A stretch of 20,079 nucleotides of DNA from JANNXQ01 sp038238555 (GTDB lineage: Bacteria > Verrucomicrobiota > Verrucomicrobiia > Chthoniobacterales > Chthoniobacteraceae): positions 1-20,079 of the forward strand of contig JBBRXP010000102.1 of the NCBI GenBank assembly GCA_038238555.1, written 5' to 3'. Position 1 is the first letter of the stretch; each line of letters begins with the position of its first letter. Of this stretch, positions 7,631-15,461 are shown piece after piece. Both the position numbers and the translations under genes were made by a program. A model generated the notes under the pieces. The model saw nothing but the letters and a program-made list of their open reading frames with translations. It had not been told where the DNA came from and searched no databases.

Positions 7631-10600
7631 ATGTATCTGAAATCGCTCGAAATCTTCGGATTCAAGTCCTTTGCCCCAAAAACGGTTCTCAATTTCCACG
7701 AAGGCGTCACCTGCATCGTCGGCCCGAACGGCTGCGGCAAATCCAACGTGCTCGACGCAATGCGCTGGGTGCTCGGTGAACAATCGGCGAAGGCATTGCG
7801 GGGTGGGGAAATGGCGGACGTGATTTTTTCCGGCACCGATTCGCGCGCGGCGGTGGGGATGGCCGAGGTGTCGATGACTTTCGATGAATGCGAGGAAGCG
7901 CTCGGGCTGGACTGGCGCGAGGTCACCATCACGCGCCGCGTCTTTCGCGATGGCGGCAGCGAGTACCTGCTCAACAAAACGCCGTGCCGGCTCCGGGACA
8001 TCCACCAGCTCTTTATGGACACGGGCATCGGACGCAGCGCTTACTCCATCATGGAGCAGGGAAAGATCGATATGATCCTCTCCTCGCGGCCCGAGGATCG
8101 GCGCGCGATCTTCGAGGAAGCCGCGGGCATCACGAAGTACAAGGCGCAAAAAAAAGAGGCGTTGCGGAAGCTCGAAGCTACGGAGGCGAATTTGTTGCGG
8201 CTCGCGGACATCATCCGCGAAGTGAAGCGGCAGATCGGTTCGCTGCAACGACAGGCCGGCAAGGCGCGACGCTACCAGTCGCTGCTCGGCGATCTGCGGC
8301 TGCTCGAGACGCATCATGCGAAGCGGCAGTTTGACTCGTTGGAAGAACAACGCGGCGAGGCCGCGGAAAATCTCGCGGCGCTCGCCGGCAGGCAAGGGGA
8401 GCACGAGCAGGAGATCGAGCGGCAGGAGGGCGAAGTGGCCGTCCAGCGCGCGGCGCTCGAAGATATGGAGCAGAAGCTCAACGGAGCGCGCCAGGCCGTG
8501 AACGACATCCGCGCGCGCATCTCGAGCGATGAAAATCGGGTCGCATTCAATCGCGAGCGCGTGCTCGAATTTCAGAGCCTCGTCGAGCGTTACCGCGGCG
8601 ATGTCGCTGGCTCGGAGGAAAAGTTGCGCATCGCCGAAACGCAGCTCCACGACACGGATGCCGAGCTCGAGCAGATCACCGCGCTGCTCGCTGCCGAGTT
8701 GCGGCGCATGGAGGAAAAGCAGGCCGCCACCGCCGCGCTCACCGCGCAACGCGCCGAAGCGGAGCAGACCATCTCGCAAGTCGCGCAGGAGACCGCGCGG
8801 CTGGAAAACAGGCTCAGCGGATTGCGCGGGCAGCTCGCCAGCGTGATGCAGCAACGCGATGGCGCCGAGGCCCGGCTCGCCGTGCTGAGCGGCGAGTGCG
8901 AGCAACTCACCTTTGCCTTTGCCCAGCTCACCGAGCAGCAGAGCGCCACACAGGCGGAACTCGACCGGGCCATCGCCGACGGGGAATCTCGCGCTGCCGC
9001 ACTCGCCGGCGTGGAGGCCCTGCTCCGCGAAGCGCAAAGCGGGCTCGGCGAAGTGGATCGCCAATTGCGCGAGACGCAGAAGACGCTGTCGGAAAAAGAA
9101 TCGAAACTCGAAGTGCTCCGCGCGCTCAACGCCGGCGGCGAAGGCTTCTCCGGCGGCGCGCAGGCCGTGCTCCGCGGGCTGGACAATCCGGATTTCTTTC
9201 GGCCCGCCGTGCTCGGCGCGCTGGCGCAGTTCCTCGATGTCGCGCCGGAATTCGTGACCGCCGTGGAAGCCGCGCTGGGAGCCAATCTCCAGACCATCGT
9301 GATGAAGGACACGATGGTCGCCGAAGCCGTGGTGAAGACGCTCACGGCGCACAAGCTCGGCAGGGCGGTGCTCGCGCTGCGGGATTGCCAATTGCCAATT
9401 GCCAATTGCCAATTGGGAACCGTTCCCGGCGGCGCAATCTGCTGGTTGCGGGACAAGGTTGACGTGTCACCCGAGGTTGCGCCATTCATCGATCGTCTGC
9501 TCGGCGCCACGCTGCTCGTGCCCGATCTCGGAACCGCGTTGCGCGGCGTGGCAAATTGGAAATTGGAAATTGGAAATTGGCAATGCGTCACCCTCTCCGG
9601 CGAAGTGCTCACCGCCCACGGCATCCTCACCGGCGGCGCGACGGGCGAGGCAACGAACTCCGTGCTCGAACGCAAGAACCAGATCGCCGCGCTCGCGATT
9701 GAGGAAGCGGCGGTGCGCGCGCAACTCGCCACGCTCAACGCACGGCGCGAAGAGGCGCTGGTCGAGATCGCGCGCATCCACTCGCAGCTCGATGAGGCGC
9801 GGGAGGAAAAGCAAAACGCCGCGCTCCTGGTCTCGACCCTCCGCGGCCAGCTCGGCCTGCTCGAACGCGAGACCAAAGACACCGAGCGCAAACGCCAGAG
9901 CCTCGACGGCGAACGCGCCAGCAGCGAAGCGCGCCACGCGGAAGCCATCGCGCGGCTTGGAAAATTGGAGGCCGAGGTCGCCGCCTGCACGCAGCAGGCC
10001 GGCGCGCTGGACGGCCGGCGGATCGAGGCCCAGAGCCAGCTCGAAAGCTTGCGCGCGCAGGAAGCCGAGCTCGCCGGCGAACTCAACGAACTGAAAATCA
10101 AAGTCGCCACCGAGCGCCAGCGCCACACGTCGCTGCATCATCAGCGCGCGCCGATGGAGGCGCGGCTCGGCGAACTGAGCGAGCTCATCGCGCAGCGCCA
10201 GCTCGACATCGCCGCCTACCGGCAGCGCTCCGAATCCACAGCCGCCGAGAGCGCCGGGATCGAGACCAGTCTCGAAGCTTTGCGCACTCGCGTGGGCGAC
10301 GCCGAACTGGAAGTCGCGCGCCTCCTCGACGAGCGCGCTAACTTCGCCGCTGCCGCCGACGAACTCGGCAACACGCTGCGCATCCTGCGCCACCAGCTCA
10401 GCGAATGCCACGACCAGCGCAGCCGTCTCGAAGTGAAAAGCACTCAGCTCGAGATGAAGCTCACCGCGCTCACCGAGCACATTCAGAAGCGTTACCAACT
10501 CGACCTGCGCGCATTTGAGCGCGACCTCCACGGCCTGCGCGTGGCCGTGCGCGAACAGGCCAGGCGCGCCAAAGTAGGCGGGACTTCCGAGTCCCGCGCG

Positions 10601-11455
10601 GAAGGCGGCGAACCCGCCGACGTGGCCACCCAACCAACCGCGCAACCCGCGCGTGGCTTGGAAGCCCCGCCTACTGACGATGCCTTTGCTCTCGACTGGG
10701 AGCGCATGGAAGAGATGGTGCGCGAGCTCGATGCGAAGCTCGATTCAATGGGCCCGGTGAACATCGACGCCATCCAGGAATACGACGAACTCGAAGAGCG
10801 CCACACCTTCCTCGAGCAGCAAAACACCGACCTCGTGAACGCAAAGGCCGAGCTGCTCTCGACCATCACCAAGATCAATCACACGACCCGCACGCTTTTC
10901 GCCGACACGTTCGAAAAGATCCGCGTCAACTTCGGCGAGATGTTCACCGAGCTCTTCGGCGGCGGCAAAGCCAGCCTCCTTCTCACCGAGGAAAGCGACC
11001 CGCTCGAGAGCGGCATCGACATCATCGCCAAGCCGCCCGGCAAGCAGCTCCAGAGCATCACGCTGCTCAGCGGCGGCGAGAAAACCATGACGGCAGTCGC
11101 GCTGCTTTTCTCCATCTACATGGTCAAGCCCTCGCCCTTCTGCGTGCTCGATGAAATGGACGCGCCGCTCGACGAATCCAACATCAGCCGCTTCATCAAA
11201 ATCCTCGATCGCTTTGTGGCGCAGAGTCAGTTCGTAGTCATCAGCCACAACAAGCGCACCATCGCGCGGGCCGACGCGCTCTACGGCGTGACCATGGAAG
11301 AGCACGGCGTCTCGAAACTCGTCGGCGTGAAATTCGCGCGCCGCGAAGACAGCGCGGAAAAAGAAGACGTGCTCGCCACGAGCAACTCGCCGTCGAGCCC
11401 AAGCATCGCCGAGACTTTTGGAAAGCACGGCAACCTCGCGAGCGAAGCCGCGTAG
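7631..11455 (+). CDS. smc: Chromosome segregation protein SMC
   Basis: A 1274-residue ABC-type ATPase that forms the long-armed dimer core of bacterial condensin, normally with ScpA and ScpB, and compacts and separates chromosomes. The start MYLKSLEIFGFKSF at the ATG at 7631 matches the SMC consensus; the open frame extends 13 codons upstream without homology. Walker A is GPNGCGKS (residues 31-38). A long first coiled coil (about 170-510) leads to the hinge (about 520-680), then a second coil. The C-terminal head has the signature LSGGEK (from 1146) and Walker B FCVLDEMDA (Asp1174, Glu1175). Bacterial SMC is usually 1150-1200 residues. The excess is explained partly by three repeat-derived stretches: two heptamer arrays in the hinge (about 585-597 and 641-651) and an inverted-repeat element (about 982-1015). 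All nucleotide-binding motifs are intact, so the protein is probably functional. scpA and scpB are not in the window. Confidence 0.97.
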   Translation: MYLKSLEIFGFKSFAPKTVLNFHEGVTCIVGPNGCGKSNVLDAMRWVLGEQSAKALRGGEMADVIFSGTDSRAAVGMAEVSMTFDECEEALGLDWREVTITRRVFRDGGSEYLLNKTPCRLRDIHQLFMDTGIGRSAYSIMEQGKIDMILSSRPEDRRAIFEEAAGITKYKAQKKEALRKLEATEANLLRLADIIREVKRQIGSLQRQAGKARRYQSLLGDLRLLETHHAKRQFDSLEEQRGEAAENLAALAGRQGEHEQEIERQEGEVAVQRAALEDMEQKLNGARQAVNDIRARISSDENRVAFNRERVLEFQSLVERYRGDVAGSEEKLRIAETQLHDTDAELEQITALLAAELRRMEEKQAATAALTAQRAEAEQTISQVAQETARLENRLSGLRGQLASVMQQRDGAEARLAVLSGECEQLTFAFAQLTEQQSATQAELDRAIADGESRAAALAGVEALLREAQSGLGEVDRQLRETQKTLSEKESKLEVLRALNAGGEGFSGGAQAVLRGLDNPDFFRPAVLGALAQFLDVAPEFVTAVEAALGANLQTIVMKDTMVAEAVVKTLTAHKLGRAVLALRDCQLPIANCQLGTVPGGAICWLRDKVDVSPEVAPFIDRLLGATLLVPDLGTALRGVANWKLEIGNWQCVTLSGEVLTAHGILTGGATGEATNSVLERKNQIAALAIEEAAVRAQLATLNARREEALVEIARIHSQLDEAREEKQNAALLVSTLRGQLGLLERETKDTERKRQSLDGERASSEARHAEAIARLGKLEAEVAACTQQAGALDGRRIEAQSQLESLRAQEAELAGELNELKIKVATERQRHTSLHHQRAPMEARLGELSELIAQRQLDIAAYRQRSESTAAESAGIETSLEALRTRVGDAELEVARLLDERANFAAAADELGNTLRILRHQLSECHDQRSRLEVKSTQLEMKLTALTEHIQKRYQLDLRAFERDLHGLRVAVREQARRAKVGGTSESRAEGGEPADVATQPTAQPARGLEAPPTDDAFALDWERMEEMVRELDAKLDSMGPVNIDAIQEYDELEERHTFLEQQNTDLVNAKAELLSTITKINHTTRTLFADTFEKIRVNFGEMFTELFGGGKASLLLTEESDPLESGIDIIAKPPGKQLQSITLLSGGEKTMTAVALLFSIYMVKPSPFCVLDEMDAPLDESNISRFIKILDRFVAQSQFVVISHNKRTIARADALYGVTMEEHGVSKLVGVKFARREDSAEKEDVLATSNSPSSPSIAETFGKHGNLASEAA
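9384..9418 (+). repeat. Heptamer array 1 (ATTGCCA x4 + one variant) in the SMC hinge
   Basis: Four perfect tandem copies of ATTGCCA (9384-9411) are followed by one variant, ATTGGGA. The frame is read through as QLPIANCQLG, which has no counterpart in a normal SMC hinge. The array lies in a probable surface loop just before the segment DKVDVSPEVAPFIDRLLGAT. Confidence 0.9.
9553..9580 (+). repeat. Heptamer array 2 (AAATTGG x4) in the SMC hinge
   Basis: Four perfect tandem copies of AAATTGG, translated as NWKLEIGNW, lie 134 bp after array 1. The unit is, on the opposite strand, one base different from the unit of array 1 (TTTCCAA against TTGCCAA), so the two arrays form an imperfect inverted pair around a conserved hinge segment. 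It sits just before TLSGEVLTAHGILTGG. Confidence 0.9.
10574..10674. repeat. 101-bp inverted-repeat element inside smc
   Basis: The left arm at 10574-10601 starts GTAGGCGGGACTTCCGAG, and the right arm at 10647-10674 is its inverse with 24 of 28 positions matching (reading GTAGGCGGGGCTTCCAAG on the other strand). The element is translated in frame as a Gly/Glu/Pro/Thr-rich stretch (about residues 982-1015). It falls at the boundary between the second coiled coil and the conserved DSMGPVNIDAIQEYDELEE region, a place likely to tolerate a flexible linker. Confidence 0.85.
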
Positions 11456-11531
11456 CTGCGACGTCCTCGCCGCGGGGGGGTTGAAGCATGCAGTGGCAAT
11501 GAGCGCCGACAAATGATTCGATCCCGCATCC

Positions 11532-11858
11532 ATGAACACCCATCAAACGAAAATCGATCGCTACTCCGTCGTTTACATGACCGGCGGAAATGAGAGCCCC
11601 TCCATCAACTGCTTTGATGGGCAGACCTATGTCGCAAAGCTGGTCTTCCACGACCTCGCGGGGCCGCTTCCGCCCAATGCGATGATCCAACTGGGAGGCA
11701 GAGATGTTCTCTATCTGCGATACCGGCTCGGCCAGTTTGCCGATGTGATAGACATTCTCCGCAACGAGAAGCCCCTGTTCTTGCAACTCACCACTCCGAG
11801 TCTCATAGGATTCCTCGCCACAAAAGATTTGGAGCCGGTGGGTGAAGCAGAGCTGTAA
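11532..11858 (+). CDS. Small conserved hypothetical protein, 108 residues
   Basis: The ATG at 11532 opens a frame starting MNTHQTKIDRYSVVYMTGG. The pattern YSVVYMT...G, then LPPNAMIQLGGR, then FADVIDILRNEKPLFLQL, and a C-terminal ATKDLEPVGEAEL is one I recognise as a recurrent uncharacterised bacterial small protein with no assigned function. It has no signal peptide, membrane segment or catalytic motif and is probably cytoplasmic. It follows smc by 76 bp on the same strand and could be co-transcribed, but the spacing does not prove it. After its TAA the same frame stays open for about 50 codons with protein-like sequence (KADDFTQDFARQFAWYVENV), which may belong to a lost neighbour. Confidence 0.65.
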   Translation: MNTHQTKIDRYSVVYMTGGNESPSINCFDGQTYVAKLVFHDLAGPLPPNAMIQLGGRDVLYLRYRLGQFADVIDILRNEKPLFLQLTTPSLIGFLATKDLEPVGEAEL

Positions 11859-12300
11859 GCAGAAGAGAGTAAGCGCGGGGATGAGCCTGACGTTCAGAAG
11901 GCCGACGACTTCACCCAAGATTTCGCGCGGCAATTCGCGTGGTATGTGGAAAACGTCGGTGAACTATCCGCGGCAGTTCAGCACCGATGGCGATGGAGTG
12001 GTCCCGAAACGTCGCGAGCCCGGTGAGGGGGCGGCGGTGACCGTTTCACCGCCAACAATTTTGGATGGCGTCATCCCCCGTCACGTCGGTGATCGCGTAT
12101 CCGAAATGCAGTTGTCCAAGTGATCCACATTTTTCACGGCCCACGGATTGTAGCTGGCCCAATTGAGAGCGACGGAATCGCCGGTGGCCGACGGCGTGAC
12201 GATGTCCTCCGCCCTCTGGGTCAGGAACACGACGGAGCATGTCCCTCCAGGGATTTCCCGGCGTCCCGCCCATCCCAAACTGCGCTTAACTTAAGGCTAT
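11859..12300. other. Degraded coding debris before the IS remnants
   Basis: No intact gene. On the plus strand 11862-12020 reads protein-like (DEPDVQKADDFTQDFARQF) to a TGA. On the minus strand about 12098-12278 reads protein-like (GDSVALNWASYNPWAVKN), probably the tail of a lost exported protein. Neither has a convincing start or family. The region ends at the left terminal repeat of the IS1595-type element. Confidence 0.35.
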
Positions 12301-12774
12301 CTAGTTGATTCAACCTACGTCAATCTGTAGTGGTGGGCGATGGCAGAGGATTATCCCGCCACGCTCTTGGAGTTTGAAGGGCGGTTTTCCACCGACCAAG
12401 CGTGTCGGGCTTACCTCACAGCGCTGCGCTGGCCCGAGGGTTTTGTCTGCCTGCGCTGCGGTGGGCGCGAAGCTTGTTTGCACAGTCTCTCGCTATCAGA
12501 CCACCGTGATCGTCGGCACGCAATTGCTGCCGCGCGTGCATCGGGTGGCTGCGCTCATCAAGCGTTGGTTACTGGGCACCATCAGGGAGCCGTGCGACCA
12601 GAGCACTTGGACTATTACCTCGAAGAATTTACCTTTCGCTTCAATCGCCGGAAATCGGCTTTTCGAGGCAAACTCATTTACCGATTGGTTCAGCAAGTGG
12701 TGGAGGTTGCGCCCCCCCTTGCAAGCAACTCGAGGCGGCAACCCCAAGGCGTTGGGGTAGGTCGAGTCAACTAG
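12301..12774 (+). mobile_element. Collapsed IS1595-family element with both terminal inverted repeats
   Basis: CTAGTTGATTCAACCTAC at 12301-12318 and GTAGGTCGAGTCAACTAG at 12757-12774 are inverted copies with 16 of 18 positions matching. They bracket the transposase remnant exactly and so define the element. At 474 bp it is roughly half the length of a normal IS1595-type element, showing a large internal deletion. No target-site duplication is evident in the flanks. Confidence 0.75.
12340..12774 (+). pseudogene. IS1595-family transposase, internally deleted and frameshifted
   Basis: Three blocks of one transposase are recognisable. The first is the N-terminus MAEDYPATLLEFEGRFSTDQ with its zinc-ribbon start (CLRCGG), at 12340 to about 12475. 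After a deletion, LPRVHRVAALIKRWLLGT follows in a different frame from 12527 to about 12580. Then HQGAVRPEHLDYYLEEFTFR returns to the first frame, consistent with loss of one base near 12583. The catalytic DDE core between the first two blocks is missing. The reading frame ends at a TAG at 12772-12774 that is part of the right terminal repeat. It cannot encode an active transposase, though its ends could still be moved by one acting in trans. Confidence 0.8.
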
Positions 12775-12783
12775 TGTAGACCG

Positions 12784-13339
12784 TCAAGCAGATTGCACGT
12801 TATTGAGGTTGCGGCGTCCGCGCTTAACTTTTTCGAGAATGTCAGCAGCGGTTGCGGTCCAGACGCAGGGTTTTGGATCAGCATTATGAACGCGGATGTG
12901 CTCTTCGATCGCGTGGTTTAGTTCGGTGACGTTGCGGAAGACTCCCCGGCGAAGGCTCCTTTCCGTGAGATCGCGAAAGAAGCGCTCCACCATATTGAGC
13001 CAAGAGGCGCTGGTCGGCGTAAAATGAAAATGGAATCGGGAATGACGCTTGAGCCAGCTTTTGACGTTTTCATGCTTATGGGTGGCATAGTTGTTGCAAA
13101 TGACCCGCCAATCCCTGCTGAGCATAGCGTTGACGCCAGCGCCCAACCTTGCCGGGGTCTTGCTTCAAGCATTTGGCAATCTCCTGGTTCTCGAAACCGC
13201 CCGCGGCAAGCAGGATCATGGCGGAGCGTTCCCTCAACCGTATCGAACTGCTCCGAGCTTTACAGAACCTTTGTAGCTTCCTGCGCTCTGCCTTAGTCAA
13301 TTGAATGTCTGGTGCGATCGCGATTGGGCGACGGAGTTG
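12784..13339 (-). pseudogene. IS630-family transposase, internally deleted
   Basis: On the minus strand the N-terminal helix-turn-helix part is visible from about 13339 to 13105 (LTKAERRKLQRFCKARS, then MILLAAGGFENQEIAKCL and WRQRYAQQGLAG). At about 13100-13118 it is joined, out of frame, to the C-terminal catalytic part (NNYATHKHENVKSWLKRH, FTPTSASWLNMVERFFRD, down to a stop at 12784). Roughly 120 residues in the middle, including the first catalytic Asp, are missing. In addition the expected Asp of the DNYATHK motif is Asn here, while the Glu of NMVERFF is kept. A normal IS630 transposase has about 340-350 residues. The remnant lies 9 bp from the IS1595-type element. I could not find terminal repeats. 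Confidence 0.8.
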
Positions 13340-13467
13340 TACCAGCCGGAGTCGCAAGACCGGACCGCGCCCGCGGTTGGACTTGGAGCGCTCCGCCACA
13401 ACCACCAACAAAACGTCGCTACTGCGAAAGTCAGCATGGCAGCTATGATGGAGCGCTTATTCACGTT

Positions 13468-14735
13468 TTATTTGTCGAAAAACGCTTTCATCAGCGCACT
13501 CCAAAATCCCTTTACTTGCATGTTCGTGAAGTTGAACTGTCCACTATGCCATTTGCGGTCGCTAAAGTCTCCTTGGGCCAGGGGATCGGAACCCCAAAGC
13601 CCCCCTTGACGTCCGCCGACCACTACTCCCGACATATTTACCGTGCTTGCAAATCCAACTACCGGTCGAGAAACCCGTCCTAATGCTCGGGAACGCGCTT
13701 CGGAAGCGTAAGACATGATTTCGTAACTGTCGACGGGATTACTTTGATCGCCGGGGTCCAGTATTGTGAGGGGCGCACGAATGAAATGTCCCAGCACGTA
13801 ATTCCACCCGAAATCGGGTTTTAGTTCCTGGTCGAGCTCCCAAATATAGGTGTTCAATGCTCAGTCATTTAAATTGAAACAATTGACTTTGGTTTGCGCG
13901 CCCGCAGCATTAGGCGGAAGCCAATTTGAATACACATTGGCCATAGTTGGCCCGGTGGAAAATAGAGTTGGGATTGCCGGAAAGCTCAGTGGAAAGCCAA
14001 TAGTCGGGTCGTAACATTGCGCGCAAACAGCCGCCTGGCACGCCGCGTAGGTGTTGATCTTTCTGCCGGCACGCCCGAGTAACCGCAACGCTTCGCCTGC
14101 GATGACATTTCCATGGCTATGAGTTATGTCGCTATTGAAGCTAATGCCAGCAAGAAGCGGGCTACCGGTTCTTTGGATGGCGGGAGCGGGGAATCCCGTC
14201 GCCTTAACTGTGAAGCTACTCTGCTTGTCGAGAGGGAAGGTCGCGCGATCGGCACTCACAATTTGTGGGGCTTGATTGACCGTTAAATCGAAAGTCTGCC
14301 GCACCGAACCACCGTAATTGTAGCGCTGAAAGTGATCGTGTATTTGCGGCCCGCGTCGGGGGCAGGAGTGCCAAAAAGCATATAGGTTGCATTGACAATA
14401 TCGAAAGAAACTCCGGCGGGCAGTGCCGCACTGTCAACGGTAATGGCCGGCGCGGGATCTCCCGTGGCCGTGACCGCAAACTCTTTATAGGTGCCAGCCG
14501 TGAAAGTAACGCTTGTCCCGCTCGTGAATTCCGGTGCAACGCCGACGGTGAGTTTCAAATCTTGGGAGATGCCGGCGGATACGCTGTCGACGTAGGCGCG
14601 CAAGGTCAGGTGCCATTCGCCGATTTGCCCCGCAGTGGGTACGCCGCCGAGGCCAGCCGTGCCGTTGTCGCCTGATGAAAAACCCACGCCATCCGGGAGG
14701 TCTGCATCGGAGCCATCTCGAGTTACGCGATTGGC
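13468..14735 (-). pseudogene. Decayed surface protein: putative-Ig repeats plus alpha/beta-hydrolase-like domain
   Basis: Reading the minus strand from 14735, two to three putative-Ig (He_PIG-type) repeats appear, for example VTATGDPAPAITVDSAALPA and LFGTPAPDAG. A frameshift near 14315 moves the reading into the frame containing GGSVRQTFDLTVNQAPQIV and another repeat. Then, apparently after an internal deletion, a hydrolase-like segment begins with a nucleophile-elbow-like THSHGNVIAGEALRL and continues with VNCFNLND, where an in-frame TGA (13863-13861) interrupts it. The same frame goes on with ELDQELKPDFGWNYVLG, SYEIMSYASEARSRALG and WHSGQF, ending at 13468. These latter motifs match a C-terminal domain I have seen in large exported Verrucomicrobia and Planctomycetes proteins. 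The 5' end is missing (a stop lies at 14738-14736). This is a dead gene. Confidence 0.65.
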
Positions 14736-14872
14736 TTAATGGAGCTACCACCCACCTTATGGACCAGCGTGCTCTTAGTCACCTTCATTCATTTCGCACA
14801 TTATCCGAGCCGGGCGCGCGCGAGCCGAGGCGCATGTCTCCAAGCGAAGTCGCACGAGGACGGCGGCGCTCC

Positions 14873-15002
14873 GATGTGAGTCAAGGGCGGGATGATATCG
14901 GCAAGCCTCTGGACGATATCGGCAAATGATTTCCCCATGTCATGGAAGCGTTTCCCAATATCATGGAAGCGTTTCCCAATATTGTGGTTTGATTTTCCCA
15001 TA
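14873..15002 (-). repeat. 21-bp tandem repeat, about six degenerate units
   Basis: Two perfect copies of a 21-base unit (plus strand, starting TCATGGAAGCGTTTCCCAAT) lie at 14940-14981. More diverged units keep the same 21-base phase on both sides, for example GATATCGGCAA at 14894 and again at 14915. Read on the minus strand the units encode a heptad (IGKRFHD, IGKRFHD, MGKSFAD, IVQRLAD), a possible coiled-coil fragment of 66 codons (15001-14801). I do not recognise a gene; the array may be the last piece of a coiled-coil protein. Confidence 0.7.
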
Positions 15003-15118
15003 TCCGCGGAAACTCGCGGTGGGGCTGCCGGGTCGCCCGCCCACCGTGCGCTCTATTCCCCCCCCGCCACCTCGGCGGACACTTGAGGCGAATGGTGGCT
15101 GGGCCGAATGGCATTAAG

Positions 15119-15257
15119 GTGCGTTGCGCACATAGTCTTCCTCGGAATGCGCGACACACTCGGGAAGCCCGACGGTGGTTAAGAGGCTGAGTCCCGCCCG
15201 GGGAAGCCGGAGACTCTTCCGGGCAGCGTCACCACCGGCGCTCCCATCCGAAGCTCG
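15119..15257 (-). pseudogene. O-GlcNAc-transferase-like (TPR/SPINDLY) fragment, inverted piece
   Basis: The minus strand encodes RMGAPVVTLPGRVSG and, after a one-base frame change, RAGLSLLTTVGLPECVAHSE followed by EDYVRNA. This is the UDP-sugar-binding C-terminal region of TPR-linked O-GlcNAc transferases. It directly adjoins, on the opposite strand, the piece that should follow it in the same protein (15258-15461). The fragment is non-functional. Confidence 0.65.
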
Positions 15258-15461
15258 CGCACGACCTGCCCCGGGCTCGCCGCGCTGCGCTCTACGTTGC
15301 GCGCGCGGATGCAGGCTTCGCCGCTCACGGATGCGGCGGGTTTTGCGCGGAGTGTGGAAGACGCCTACCGGCTCATGCGGCGGCGCTGGTGCGCGGCGCA
15401 ACGGCTGACCCAAGGGAACGAGTCTGAGCCGGAACGAGGCAGTCGGAGCGCGGGTTTCTGA
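15258..15461 (+). pseudogene. O-GlcNAc-transferase-like fragment, C-terminal end
   Basis: The plus strand encodes GLAALRSTLRARMQASPL, then DAAGFARSVEDAYRLMRRRW and Cys, the usual C-terminal helices of TPR-linked O-GlcNAc transferases. Just upstream, HDLP reads in the neighbouring frame, consistent with one extra C in the run of four at about 15270. Instead of stopping soon after Trp-Cys, the frame runs on and ends at a TGA (15459-15461) inside the palindrome CGGGTTTCTGACCCG. Together with the adjacent inverted piece it represents the tail of one gene. Confidence 0.65.

Noticed and set aside
7598..9412. 604-codon open frame on the minus strand opposite smc
   Set aside because: It lies wholly antisense to conserved SMC coding sequence; long antisense frames are expected in GC-rich genes, and its translation has no recognisable domain.
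9384..9580. Heptamer arrays as a phase-variation switch
   Set aside because: Slippage by one unit would truncate SMC, normally needed for healthy growth, and the copy numbers are low; no second sign of switching is visible.
13861..13863. TGA read as selenocysteine
   Set aside because: There is no SECIS-like hairpin that I can see, the same gene has a separate frameshift and a missing 5' end, and related sequences as I recall them carry an ordinary residue here; a dead gene is simpler.
14873..15002. CRISPR array
   Set aside because: The 21-bp units are directly adjacent with no spacers, so this is a simple tandem repeat.
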